Shown here: in pieces, positions 23,190 through 34,882 of the stretch
Numbering within the stretch: the first letter of the stretch is position 1
Layout of the letters: every line of letters begins with the position of its first letter
DNA from: Aurelia coerulea
Taxonomy: Eukaryota; Cnidaria; Scyphozoa; Semaeostomeae; Ulmaridae
Length of the DNA stretch: 64,000 nucleotides
Assembly: GCA_039566865.1 (NCBI GenBank)
Contig: CM076943.1
Coordinates: forward strand, 12,200,001-12,264,000
Direction: 5' to 3'
The notes under the pieces: generated by a model
The model's database searches: none
What the model was told of the DNA's origin: nothing
Seen by the model: only the letters and a program-made list of their open reading frames with translations
Made by a program: the position numbers and the translations under genes

Positions 23190-23577
23190 CTGTTGGGGAT
23201 AAAAACAACAGTAAACCAGTAAAACGTAATATCGATACAAATATGTATGATGAGGGACAAAGCAAATTAGATGATTGCGCTAAAGATGGCGACGAGGTTC
23301 TTTTGTGGTAATGAAAAATCAACCACTCAAATCAATTGAAACTCAATGCAACGCAAAGCATCATGGCAAAACATTTCTGTCTGCCATCTTTTGCACAATG
23401 GTCTATTGCATGAAAAGGCGGGAAGATTGGCACTTTTTACCTCCTTGGTTCCCTGAAAAATGTTGCGAAGAAAGAAAACACCCGGCACTTGCTAAGCTTG
23501 GTTCACACTTGGGTAAAACGCGTTAAAATTGAGGTGATACATTTCCTAAATTCAATTTGTATTTTTAGTGAGATGTC

Positions 23578-23850
23578 GCTTCCAAATTAGATAAAGGAGC
23601 TACCATCAGTTGCAAGCTTTAAAAGAAAGATCAAAACCTGGACGGGTGAACAGTGTAATTGTAAAATTTGTAAGTAGCCTGTCCATTATATTATGTAGCT
23701 TGTAAATATTAATTCTTAGACATCTTTGTAAATTATATTGTAAATAGTTGGTATTAATTAGTTTTCTAAAACTATTGTCACACCAACTGTAAATAATGAT
23801 TATGATTTGATGATTTTCAATTAAATGAAACAATTTGACAAAGCTTTTTG
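23578..23850 (+). pseudogene. LINE 3' fragment
   Basis: The plus strand reads LPN-stop-IKELPSVASFKRKIKTW then TGEQCNCKICK and a stop, matching the C-terminal pattern of CR1/Rex-type LINE reverse transcriptases (a conserved SFKR.IKTW..E.CNCK tail). The in-frame stop at 23588-23590 and the lack of upstream RT domains show a truncated dead copy. An AT-rich 3' UTR follows. It lies in intron 3 of gene 2, in antisense orientation. Confidence 0.65.
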
Positions 23851-24543
23851 CGAATTCTTCGAATAAAACGAAACGCTTTTGTTCTGGGGTGCTCGGGATG
23901 TCGGGAATTGCCGTTGGGTAGTTGTGGCAGGGTGCCTGGGGTTTCCTTCGGCTCGCTGGATTAGACTTGGGATGCGTTGGCCATTCGTGCAGTCTCTTTT
24001 GAGGAAATGATGCTTATGTATACTTTAACTCTCTCTTGTAAAATGTTCCTCCTTCATGTTTGGTTAGTGTAACCATAGGAGGCCCAATCGCGCGCAACTG
24101 CACACAATCCAAAGATCTTAGACTAGCTAGCTCTTCTGGATAAAAAAATTCGAAAGACTGATAGTATCCTGAATAATTTTTGTTAATTTTATGAGCATAT
24201 AAAAAACCTTCTGATTCCATCCAAACACATTAGGTCATTTTAAAGGCGCTGGCAAAATCTCAAATTAAAGAGAAAATAATTCCTAATGCATTTCCAACGG
24301 GTTTTTACTCTAGTGTCAACCAAGCCTAGCGCTTTTGTGAAGGTGTTCGCACAAATACGATGGAAAATTGATCATTATTGATTTAAGTACTAGTTTTTTG
24401 GTTAAATAACTCTTTTTGATATTCAATCAAAAATATTATAATACAAGATACTATTAGTGCTACTTACAAACTACTTCACAATAATACTACAAGGACGACA
24501 CCCGGAGAGTAAAGGGCTATGGCTACTCCGTGGCCATTAGATA

Positions 24544-25274
24544 CCGGGTGTCCCAAAAAACTGTATACAAGTTTGAAAAATTCTGACGCCGACAGTTTAA
24601 GCCTAATCAACTAAAGCATATTTTTGTGTTAACCTTCATTGCCAAATAAAATTTTCACTTGGTTGTAGAGCTATAAATTAGAAAACGCAAAATCTACTCT
24701 TAGGCCCAAACCAGAGCCACCATTGTTAGACCACATAGTCCAGAAACTCTAAGCATAGCAACCAGTGATATTCTTAGGAAACAATTTCCTGCTGATTTGA
24801 ATTCAACTAATTAACAATACTAAATCCAAGACTTTCCTGGAGAAATCCTATCACTGTATTTATTGGTCACGGGACCTTTACTAAAATAAACCAGTTATTC
24901 TTAAGATTACAAATTTGATGAAAAGTAAAGTAAAATAAATCCCTTGATTAATGATAACGTAATATGATTTTCCTTTGAGAATGTTTTTTAATCGATTTCT
25001 AATGACAAGAATCCTGAAACATATCAGCGTTGGATGTGGAGGGGCAACATGCTTCTGTCATCCCAAGCTCTTCTCTACTGGGAGCTCTGGTTTGGGCCTT
25101 AGGCCTGAGAGGAAATTTTACACCTGCTGATTTATGGCTCTGCACCCAAGCTACCAAACTGAGAAAAAAATTCAGCCATTGAGGGTTAACATAAAAATAG
25201 TTTCTGGGTGATTTGACCGAAACTCTTGGCATTAGAATTTTTCAAACTGGTATACAGTTTTTTGGGAGACCCGG
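24544..25274. repeat. MITE with CCGGGTGTCCCAAAA ends
   Basis: The left end CCGGGTGTCCCAAAAAACTG is preceded by TA (24542-24543). The right end is the inverse CAGTTTTTTGGGAGACCCGG. Pairing continues inwards (TATACAAG/TGGTATA, GAAAAATTCT/AGAATTTTTC). The ends resemble Tc1/mariner-type termini that target TA, but the right TA is lost (TT). There is no transposase. It lies in intron 3 of gene 2. Confidence 0.7.
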
Positions 25275-25933
25275 TTGAAAACTGAAAGTTTATCTCAAGT
25301 TAGACGTCTTCGGATAAAACAATTGAATTGATCTTCATGGCAAGTTTGCGTCGCAAAAATAATATGGCAAATTTGCGTTGTGAAAAAACTTTGTATACGA
25401 ATACATAAAACTGTCGTCAGTTGTTGAAGTTAATCAAATTTCAATAAGATAAAGGAATAATAAATGACAAGATCGCCATTTGAAACAGCTGCCGAAACTT
25501 GTCATCCGATTCAGTTCGGCTCCCTGTGAATTTACTATACATGGCAGTGGGCACCCTGTAAACCTTCTTCTCAAAGATGACTTATACGCTTGGTGAGCAT
25601 TGATCCACGCAAATTATTTGAGAGAAACACGCACTATGGTCGGTGACGCCTTATTAATCGTGTTCAACCTGTGATAGACACAGAAATCCCAGAAATAAGG
25701 GACAGAAATAAGCAGCTTACGTTTCCATCGAGTCTTGTAGCGAATATGGGATAAGTGTAGCCATGTGAGAAACTTTATCGTGCCTTTGCGGCAAACAACT
25801 TAAATTCAATAAAAAGTCATTATATCCGTATCCTCCTCACCACTTTACGTTTGCCATATTCTTGATTATGATCAAGTGGTTTACAGGTTTACCAAATCAC
25901 AAATAAATGTGACAACCAAATTTTAGCAAGTCT

Positions 25934-26222
25934 TACGTCTCGTTCAATTCCTACCCTGACCATCCCCACCCCCGGGACATCCCATGCATTTGCTCAAAAA
26001 ATATTCCCGGCCCCTGGGCATTTGACCATAAATTAGTAGCATTTGACAAACATAAACTTTTGCCATACAGTAACTGAGAATATGGCATTTTCTCAGTGCC
26101 CGACCCCCGGGCATTCGCCACATAAAATTTGCCCAGCCCCAGGCATTTGTGCAAGAAATTTTTGTTGACCACAGGGCTGCCGGGGGGGGGGGATGGTCAG
26201 GGTAGGAATTGAACAAGACATT
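25934..26222. repeat. GC-rich foldback element, copy 2
   Basis: The termini ACGTCTCGTTCAATTCCTAC and the inverse GTAGGAATTGAACAAGACAT match copy 1 at 15959-16277. The internal CCCGG-rich blocks are fewer and more diverged. It lies in intron 3 of gene 2. Confidence 0.85.
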
Positions 26223-27925
26223 GTTTGCATCTAAAAAGGTTATAAGTTTCAAAATGACAAACAGACTTTCAAAATGACTGGCTGTTTATTGCATGTAATT
26301 TATTCTCACTAAATCTCCCTGAAACTGTCATCCCTATTTTATGGAAACACGAAGGGCTCTTCGACCCTACAGAACACCTTCTTCAAGGCATTAAAACAAG
26401 GAAAGAGTTATGTTGATATTGTAACAAGCTGGGGCTAAAGTGGTTAAGAGGAAAGAACAAGCAGTTTTAGTTGAAAATCTAAAGATATTTTAGGCACGGG
26501 ATGAAATTTGTTGATTGGTTGAAAGTATAGAGAAATTTAAGATTTTTGCTGGATATGTTTTCAGCACTGAAATTTTTCGAAGACAAGCGCTGGTTCTACC
26601 TCCTTCCATGCTTTGAATGCAAGAAATATCACGGTCGTATACGGTGGTAAGTATGCAATAAACAAAGCAGTATCATAGCGTTGTTTGTTAGGCCTTCTTG
26701 GAGCGAAAGAATTCCGGGAAACAAAACATTACAATTCATATCGTTGAAAAACGTGGCAACAGGACTTCTGCCTGAATTTCCTAGTTACGTACAAAGAGAG
26801 AGCAAAGGCTAAATGAAGCTCTACTGACAACGTTTCATTCTTGAAATTCTAACAATCAACATGGCGTATGAATCACGCGTGTACATGGCAACTTGAAATA
26901 GCAGAGATCCCTTCTTGTGTTTTCTCCTGAAGGCCGACCTCAGTTGGCAATCAGAGTGATTGTCTATTGCATATGCTTCACCATGGCTAAAACACGACGT
27001 TTCAAGCATCTAATCGTTATCCTGATCACGAATATATGCTCGAAACGTTGTGTTTTAATCATATACATCTACGCTATCTTATGGTACTGCAATTGCATAT
27101 GTACAAGAAAACATGGTGTCGTGAGTAGAAAAAAGGGTTGGTATTTCCAGAAATAGACAATCATGAATCACCCACTCATTTACAGACCTTGTGCTTCCCA
27201 TGATGCTTTGCATGTGCCATACGCAAACCGTCAAAACAACATATTCCAGGATAAAGGAAGCACAAGGAATGGTCATATGGAAAGGAATAGCCAGGACCAC
27301 CAGGAAACTAGATACTTCGAGCAGAACAGCTTCTCCTAAAGAATACCTTCGTATGCCAGGTTAATTATCATATAACATTTCAACGTATTGCAGCACCAAA
27401 TTCCTTCCAAAAATTCATAAAACTTGAATTTTTTCCAATTTCATTTTCTAACAAATTGGGAAAATACTGGACACCAAAAACAAAGGTAACCGCTAGTAAA
27501 TTGTCCGGAGGTGTGAATTCATTTTCATTCGTTTTCGTTGTTCAATACATCGACCGTTCACACTGCTCCGTTTTAAAGGTGAATACCCTATGAAAAAAAA
27601 ACGATAGGCGTTCACAGTGCTCCAGCAAAACGGTGTTTTTAACCTCTATTCAAAATAAAGCCTTCTGTTAGCAGTGTCAAACGGTACCAATCAATTACCT
27701 ACTTTTCCCCTTCCAGCCGCCTCTGTTGTAGGCCATTGTAATCAACATGTGTACAAAGGAATAGGAAGCATTTTCAACTGTCTCCGTTTTCGGTGCTCAC
27801 AGTCACATTGAAAAGGAAGCGTATTCAAAACGCATCATTTTGAAATTTATCCGCTTTCATTAGCGTTTACGAAAAGCTCTATTTCACAGCGGAGGAGTGT
27901 GAACGCAAGGTAGAAATTGATAAGT

Positions 27926-28198
27926 TTTGGTCCATGATAGACTTGCCCCAAGTCTATCTCTTCCGTCCGTCTACCATTCCCTTTTTACGGTAGTTCCTGG
28001 ATCCGCTATTTCATGGATCTACCATTCCAACATTCCGTCAAGAGAGCTCGATGTATCTCTCGAGCTCTCTGGACGGAACATTGGAATGGCGGATCCAGGA
28101 AATGGCGGATCCAGGAAATGGCGGATCCAGGAACTACTGTACAGGGAACGGTAGACAGACGGAAGAGATAGACTTGGGGCAAGTCTAGGTCCATGATC
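27926..28198. repeat. Compact foldback element with triplicated GGATCC unit
   Basis: The left arm (GTCCATGATAGACTTGCCCC, AGTCTATCTCTTCCGTCCGT) is mirrored by the right (ACGGAAGAGATAGACTTGGG, CAAGTCTAGGTCCATGAT). The centre is the palindrome GAGAGCTCGATG..CTCGAGCTCTC. The right arm contains TGGCGGATCCAGGAAA three times where the left has about one (CCTGGATCCGCTATTTC). It ends about 20 bases from the 124-bp exon duplication. Confidence 0.8.
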
Positions 28199-28216
28199 AA
28201 GGCCTAAGATCATCTG

Positions 28217-28464
28217 ATAGGGTTCAACAATAACTAACCTGATCATCTGATAGGGTTCGATCATTCATAGCAATTCCCCTGTCAATTGTAGAAATGATTG
28301 ATTCAATTTCACTATGAATCTCATCTAATAACTTCCGGTTATAGGGTTCAACAATAACTAACCTGATCATCTGATAGCGTTCGATCATTGATAGCAATTC
28401 CTCTGTCAATTGTAGAAATGATTGATTCAATTTCGCTATGAATCTCATCTAATAACTTCCGGTT
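28217..28464 (-). repeat. 124-bp tandem duplication spanning an exon end and its splice donor
   Basis: Bases 28217-28340 repeat 28341-28464 with four differences. Each copy holds, on the minus strand, the last 102 bases of gene 2 exon 3 followed by the donor GTTAGT and the first intron bases. The copy at 28341-28464 belongs to the true exon; the downstream copy lies in the intron. A further 15-base remnant of the unit (about 28205-28220) suggests a partial third copy. 124 is not a multiple of three. Confidence 0.9.
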
Positions 28465-28691
28465 CTTTTTCAATTGTTTCATGTTTCGTCGATGTTTTCC
28501 AGGCGCCGAAAATTTTGCAAGTAAGCCTTGTTGTGCCACATCCTCTTGGCTCTTCTCCTTCGCAGAATCTTTCACATCATGTTTCGCAGCTTCTTCGATG
28601 CACTTGTCTATCGTTGGTCGTGTGTCATCAATCGTATTAAGAAGACCCTTGCCTTTTGAGTCGATTTCTCTCAGTTGCTGTTGATCGGGAT
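28363..28691 (-). CDS. Gene 2, exon 3
   Basis: The acceptor is gaatttcttgttccag and the donor GTTAGT. Two leading bases join the G left by exon 2 to make Asp, and the exon ends in phase 0, exactly what exon 4 needs. It encodes PDQQQLREIDSKGKGLLNTI, a Lys/Glu-rich middle, and a basic helix (KHRRNMKQLKKNRKLLDEIH) running into SEIESIISTIDRGI. The pattern suggests a coiled coil or helical bundle of unknown function. Read-through of the donor would give a stop after four codons (VSYC). Confidence 0.8.
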
Positions 28692-29424
28692 CTGGAACAA
28701 GAAATTCAAATGCTAAATGTCTTGTGTTCTAACTGCCGCAAATAACCAAGTTCTCTTGTGTCTATGAAATAACGGACTTTCACAGAAACAAGAAAATAAT
28801 CGAAGCATAACAATGAGCAACAACTAGAAGATTAATATCATCAGATTGATGTTCAGGTAGGGGTGTCCTGGAAATCATTTCCCTTCCATAAACCCTTGCA
28901 CAGCTTAGAATAAGCGAAGGGTATGGATCTTGAGTCTGATGGACGTCTTGATTTCTGCATGGAAGTGCAAGCAAATAAATCTTGAACCTTCGAGGCCTCT
29001 AGGTTTAGAAGCAGCACGTTCTGATTTATGTCCAATCTTTGAGGGTGCAGATGAGATAACTGAGCTAAAGACTGACGCTCTTTTGAAATCTAGCTGATCT
29101 CTGTTACTACAAAGAACAGTAATATGGTTGCGTTGACCAATCCGTCATCAAAAGACCAGGAAGATAAGCATTTAAGAATTTTACCCAATAAATGAAATTC
29201 TTAAAATCCCCATAATTCTTTCAGTAAAAATTTCTAAAGAGTTTCTCGGAAATCTCATCACGATCTCGTTGCTTACACCTGTAGAAGACTTTTTTACCTT
29301 TGTAACATTACATGGTGAATTTCGCGATTTAGATGCTTCTTCCTAGACTTCACTTATAGTAATACTTATATACTTCTACTTTACTTATACTAATACCGTA
29401 CAGTACAGAAAACGCAAAAATATG

Positions 29425-29625
29425 TACTGAGTAGAACTTTTCGCTGTTCTACAAAAGAGTCTGAATCAAGCGATACTTTTATACATTTTTATACGAGAGG
29501 TTCGATTTAATGGCGCTAGAGCTTCTATCAATATTGTGCACAATCAAAAATTCTTCAAAATGTGTCAAAATATCGTTCGATTCAGATTCTTTCTTAGAAT
29601 AGCGAAAAGCTGTTACCAAGACTGA
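29425..29625. repeat. ~190-bp palindromic MITE, copy 1
   Basis: The left arm (AACTTTTCGCTGTTCTACAA, AGTCTGAATCAAGCGATA) is mirrored by the right (CGTTCGATTCAGATTCTTTC, TTAGAATAGCGAAAAGCTGT). The centre is TGGCGCTAGAGCTTCTATCA near GTGCACA. Copy 2 at 30310-30495 is in the opposite orientation. It lies in intron 2 of gene 2. Confidence 0.7.
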
Positions 29626-30179
29626 CTGAGAAACTTCGTTTGAATAAATGTTCTACAATACTCAAGGGTTTGGTTTGTTTTTAAGATATAAAGCAGCATG
29701 TGGAGTAAGCTACGAGATCCCTGCATTTTTCTTAGTTCCCGGTAACTGTCAATACAGCTTTTACCAATTTGTTTATCTCTTTAAATTCACGCTAATTCAT
29801 AATTCCTTGACGGGTTACCTTGCGGGTTACCTTTGCTCAGTAATACATATTAACATTCATGAAAAGCCACATGCTAATTAACAAACAAAGAGTGCCTAGA
29901 ACCTGTAGGGGCTGAATTAAAGTTTGTCTGCTGAGAATTACAAAGACACCGGGAAAACTAAACGCTGGCAAGTTTTAAAACAAACATTGCGATATGATAT
30001 GCTAAGGTCGCTAATATATTTAAGAAGCTTAACCACGTTAGAGTGAGGGCTCAAACAACCATTAAATGGTGCAACGCGTGCAATTCATTGATCGAGATTA
30101 GGGTGTAGTGAACAACAAAACCTCATTGTTCAAACAGTCACGTCACATGCATCATTCGTTCACAAACATCACTCCTCGA

Positions 30180-30318
30180 GCACAGGTTCCAAATCTTTAA
30201 AAGATATAAAATTCTATGACATATTTCGTTGAACTGAATAACTTGAAAGAAACTTTTTGCTACTTTGCTATTATTCTACCGTTTGACTTTTCAAACCTTC
30301 AATATTCTCAGAAAAGAC
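30180..30318. repeat. Truncated arm of the 'AAATCTTTAAA' element
   Basis: CACAGGTTCCAAATCTTTAA, TTGAACTGAATAACTTGAAA and ATTCTACCGTTTGACTTTTC match the left arm of 3605-4148. The homology stops where the small palindromic MITE copy (30310-30495) begins, and the other arm is missing. Confidence 0.6.
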
Positions 30319-30495
30319 CTTTTAGCTATTCTGAAAAGAATCAGAATCGAACAGCATTTTGCTAGATTTTGTAGAATTTCGAATGTGCACAATAGTGATC
30401 GAAGCTCTAACGCCACTCGATCGAACGTCGCGTATAAAAATGTAAAAAAATAACGCTCGATCCAGGCTCTTTTGCAGAATAGCTAAAAGGTCTAT
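30310..30495. repeat. ~185-bp palindromic MITE, copy 2
   Basis: The ends GACCTTTTAGCTATTCTGAA and the inverse TTTTGCAGAATAGCTAAAAG enclose AGAATCGAACAGC/ACGCTCGATCCAG and the centre GAAGCTCTAACGCCACTCGA, which is the inverse of the centre of copy 1. It is joined directly to the truncated arm at 30180-30318. Confidence 0.7.
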
Positions 30496-30784
30496 AAGAG
30501 GATCTCATGTCTGACTACAAACTAGTATCAGTGTCTTCTAGAAGTGCACACTGTTCTTATGTGACTTTAGGTAAAAAATTACATCATCGGTAAGCATCAG
30601 TTTGTAAGAGATCATCTTTAAAATAGAACTAACGTTGGGTTGAATGAGATTCAAAAGCATTGCTTGCAAGATTGTGCCAGAGTATATTATTCTGAGAATC
30701 TTCTAAACATGGTAGACCTAAAGAACCGCAACGTATGCTTATGTGGCTTCCTGCCAATATAAAAAGCATTAAAGGTACTAGAAG

Positions 30785-32280
30785 CCGCACTGTGATCCAG
30801 ATTTCCGTTTTAGTGTAATTAATGCCAAAAAATGAAAATTTCAGAATTGTACAAAACTGATTTTTCTATATTTAACTGTAGCCTGAGGTATATCAAGACG
30901 CAAAAAATTTTCAAATCGGACAATTTAGTGCTGAGAAAATATCATTTCAAGTTCGGCCTAAAAAGTGTACTGCAGGCTTCTTTTGTAGCACAGCAAGGCC
31001 ACAAAATAGCACTAAGTTTCAAATTCAAATTTCTTGGCTTGCACTCACTCGATTTTCATGATCTTTGTTTTGTTTGACAGATTGAACCCTGCAGAATATG
31101 TAGTGAAAAAAGCGATTGAAAATTTCATCTTGGGATGTGCAAATTTTTCAAATCCATAATGGTAACTAATCGTTCATAAAAACTAAAACTGAATCACGAA
31201 ACGCTCCTTCAACATTGAAAACAAAAAATATATGTTTCAGAACTCTCGTAAAGCCTATTGCAGAATCACGTTTAACCTATTGGGAACATTTTTGCAAAAG
31301 GGCTAAGTAGAATAAGCTCTCAACTAATTTTGGCGAATTTTTCACGAAGGCCAGTGAAGAGGAAGCCTTTTTTAGCAAATTCTGTCTGTATTTGCCACTG
31401 TACTATAGACTGAACTAGATGTTCAATGAAACAAATATTTCCCTCTTATAGTCAAAAGGAGGTTAGAGATCAACTCCCTAATCATATTAGGTATCTTTTT
31501 GAGTGTTTGTTCTGTTTTCCGATGTAACTAGGCGCATGTTTCACCTTGGGATATAACAAATCATTGTAGAGTTGGCTGCATGTTTTCAAAACCCCTAAAA
31601 ATTAGTTAATTATGTAAAAATACTTCATACTACTATTGCTAAAAGCATGTATTTGAAATTGTGGAGATATGATGAAATATTGCCTTTGCTAATAGGTTTT
31701 CGTCATAAAAATGCAATTTTTTACTATGAAAAGGTGCAAAACTGGTCTTCGTGAAAAATTCGCCAAAATTATTTGAGAGCATATTCTACTAAGCCGTTTT
31801 GCAAACGTGTTGCCAATAGCTTAAACTTGATTTTACAATAGACTTTCCGAGAATTCTGAAACATATATTTTTTGTTTTTAATGTTGAAGAAGCGCTTCGT
31901 GATTCCGTTTTAATTTTTTTAACGTTTAGTTACCACTATGAATTCGCAAAATTTCAGCATCCCAAGATAAAATTTTCAATCCACCTTTTCACTACATACT
32001 CTGCAAGGTTTAATCTGTTGAACAAAACAAAGATCATGAAAATCGGTTGAGTGCAAGCCAAGAAATTTGAATTTGAAACTTAGTGCTATTTTGTGGTCTT
32101 GCTGTGCTTAGAAAGAAGCCTGAAGTACACTTTTTAGGCCTAACTTGAAATAATGTTTTCTCAGCACTAGATTGTCAGATTTGAAAATTTTTTGGGTTTT
32201 GACATTCCTCAGGCTACGGTGAACAATAGAAAAATCAGTTTGGTACAATTCCGATACTTTCATTTTTCACATTAATTACA
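30785..32280. repeat. 1.5-kb foldback element with ~550-bp arms
   Basis: The left arm (about 30785-31355) and right arm (about 31738-32280) are inverse copies. For example AACTGATTTTTCTATATTTA and TTCTTGGCTTGCACTC on the left appear inverted as TAGAAAAATCAGTTTGGTAC and GAGTGCAAGCCAAGAAATTT on the right, and TTTTGGCGAATTTTTCACGA mirrors TCGTGAAAAATTCGCCAAAA. The central ~380 bp is unpaired. No transposase frame was seen. It lies in intron 2 of gene 2. Confidence 0.8.
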
Positions 32281-32549
32281 TGCCCTGGAACACTGTGAGC
32301 CGTGGTCAAAAAATTTGTTTCTTCCGCAATTCTTTCATTCAGTAGAATTCTGAGAAATGCTATCATGCTCTTCTAGGCCTTCCAGAAAGATTTTGGCGAT
32401 TCTTCTCTCCGATCTTTACTGCAATTGCACGCATTTCATTTATACCTGAGACTATTTGTACTAAATAACCAGTTTCTAGAAGACCTTCCAAAAGCAAACT
32501 TACTAAAAAGAAAGCGCCTTAAGACTGACAAAATTTAATTGATACGAAC

Positions 32550-33051
32550 CTTCCAAATCGATACCAGTGTCATTGAGTTTACTTGAACTTCCATCGAATA
32601 TCTTCTCACGTGAGCCTTGCCCGGTTTTATTTCTGTAGTAAACAGCGAAACATTTTTGAAAATCCGGTCTTTTGTCTCTGCTATAATGTCTAGCAAAACT
32701 TAAAAGCAACGTCGTAAAACCTTGCGATTCTTTCACGAATGCTTCAAATGCCTCGCTTGCTTCCTGGAAGATTTTATCCGCAGCAATGTTACCCAGAACT
32801 TCAGGCTTCCATGGCGTCACGTCATAAATACGATGGACCGAGCAGGCAGCATCGATAGTTTGGCGGTGAATGCTTGGACTGCCATCCAAAGATTCGTAGC
32901 TGGATTGCGTTAAGTGTTCGATGGGCCTTGGTACTGTGTTGACAGTTACTTCCAAGTCATCAGCAATAATTGTCGGTTCTGCTTCTTTTTCATCGTTCTC
33001 TTTTGGTGGTGAGACGGGACTGTCACCTTTATTGTTGCTCTCTTTCCCTCC
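32550..33051 (-). CDS. Gene 2, exon 2
   Basis: The acceptor is tgatatttgttttcag. The exon starts in phase 0 with GGKESNNKGDSPVSPPKEND and ends GIDLE plus one base before a GTTCGT donor. That donor is weak, but the phase matches exon 3 exactly. After a disordered Glu/Lys/Pro region, residues about 75-160 of the exon look folded: HRIYDVTPWKPEVLGNIAAD, KIFQEASEAFEAFVKESQGF, TTLLLSFARHYSRDKRPDFQ, KCFAVYYRNKTG. I do not recognise the domain. It may be a small helical domain. Confidence 0.8.
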
Positions 33052-33304
33052 CTGAAAACAAATATCAGCAAAATAAATAAACGGGAATGTAGCGAGCTAC
33101 TCTAAAAATAAACAACGATTCCTCCTATTATCGTGGAAATTAGCCCAGTGGCATATTCCACTATCACTAAAAACCAAACCAAAAATATAAAAAAGATGTG
33201 ACTTTTGCGAGATTCGTTGCGAAAATCTTCGCTCAACATATGATCACTTCGTTCAAATAGCTGCTTCTTCGCTATTACAAAGGCTATGAAACTACTCCGT
33301 TTGG

Positions 33305-33485
33305 CATAGGCGTAGGGGGAGATAAAATTTGGGGGGCTGCCCGATAAAAAATCTATTGTTCAAGAGAATTTTGCACGACTTAAGGCGGCTTTCTGCCCGA
33401 TTATGGCTGATTTTTGCAAATTTAACCGACGTTGGGGAGGGGGCTGTAGCCCCCCAGCCCCCTGTCCCTTACAGCTATGCCGTTT
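33305..33485. repeat. Short G/C-run MITE, copy 1
   Basis: GGCATAGGCGTAGGGGGAG at the left and CCCTTACAGCTATGCC at the right are rough inverse ends. Inside are GGGGGGCTGCCCGATAA and GGGGCTGTAGCCCCCCAGCC. The same arrangement, inverted, is at 61140-61290. Confidence 0.55.
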
Positions 33486-34180
33486 GGGAAATTATGTCAT
33501 TAATGCAAATTTGCAATGTCAGGTAAGCATTACCGTTGCATGGTTGTTGACCAAGGAAAGGTCACTGAATACAAATACGTTTGCGCTGAAAGTGAAGGAA
33601 CGGAGATAAGTGGAGTGGAGGTACTCTAGAAATAGGACAAAGAAAACTCCTATGCACGTTATTTTCCTCTGGCTCAACATCAACCACGCACGTGTCGAAA
33701 TCATCAAATACAACAGGCTAACAATAGAATACCCAGACTCCTTCCACGCAGGGAATTTATTTTGTGCAGGTTTGTGCCGCCGACTAACGCACTCTTATCA
33801 TGCCATGCAGTAGGATCCCGTAAATAAGAGACTCCGTTTGCAATTTCAACCTATTGCTTGAAATCAATAAACAATTGTTCAGCTATTGTCTTTTCAAAAA
33901 TCGAGTATTATACCATTAGATAAAAAGCTTCTCTATGTGTGTTTCTTATCTGCAGGATGCTACTGTACCCTGTCACACAAAAAGAACCTCAATAAATTAA
34001 AACCTATCAGATGGTAAATATTAATGAGGACCAACCCCCTCCCTCTCATAAATAACGCTACATACTCCCTACAGCTAGATTTGTGAAAGCTTGAAGCTTC
34101 AAATAAAGAAAACTTAAAAGTAGAAAATGTTACATTTTATACTAATACTAGACAATGCACCAGATTTGGTATGGAAAATC

Positions 34181-34882
34181 CAAGGGCGGGCATGTCACAC
34201 TGGGAACGATGGTCCTACCTTTGTCCGACAACCGGTAGTTCATGAACAAATTTTGCACCACCACCTTTGTCCCAAAAACTGGTCATCTTTGATAGCAAAT
34301 TTCCGATGTTATTTTTCTTCAATTTGGAGGACAATTTTAACATTATGTATCACTGACGATGTTTGTCCCAAAAACCGGTAGTTTCGACCAACTACTGTTT
34401 TCGAAAGCAAGTGGTAATTATAGATATGAAAGTACAGTGTCCCAAAACCGGTTGCCAGAAAATGGTAGGACCGCTTTGGTGAAAAATTTGAAAATTTTTT
34501 TCGGAAATTTGCCGGACAAAGGTAGAACCGCTTCAGTGAAAAATTGGAATTTCTGGTCTCCTTTCCGTAAATTTGGTGGACAAAGGTAGAACCGCTTATG
34601 TGAAAGTTTGAAATGCTGGTGTTTTTTGCTTAAATTTGGCGGACAAAGGGAGAACCGGCTTACAGGTAAACTTCAGGATTTTGATTAGACAGGAGGTTAG
34701 AAAACTTGATTTTTGTGACAAACTGGTGGAATAGGAAGATTGATATTCAAATTTCACCTTTGTCCCAAAAACTGGTTGTTTTGGGCAGGAAAGTCGTACT
34801 ATGTGATAAAAGAGCCGGTTATTTTTCCAATTCCTCTGGACAAACATGGGGTCAAATATTTTACAGTACTTGCCCGCCCCTG
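34181..34882. repeat. hAT-like non-autonomous element, 6-bp target duplication
   Basis: The ends CAAGGGCGGGCATGT (34181) and ACTTGCCCGCCCCTG (34882) are inverse with few mismatches. AAAATC flanks both sides (34175-34180 and 34883-34888). The interior holds scattered copies of CTTTGTCCCAAAAACTGGT on one strand and its inverse (ACAAAGGTAGAACCG-type) on the other. C-A-rich termini of this kind are typical of hAT elements. It lies in intron 1 of gene 2. Confidence 0.7.
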
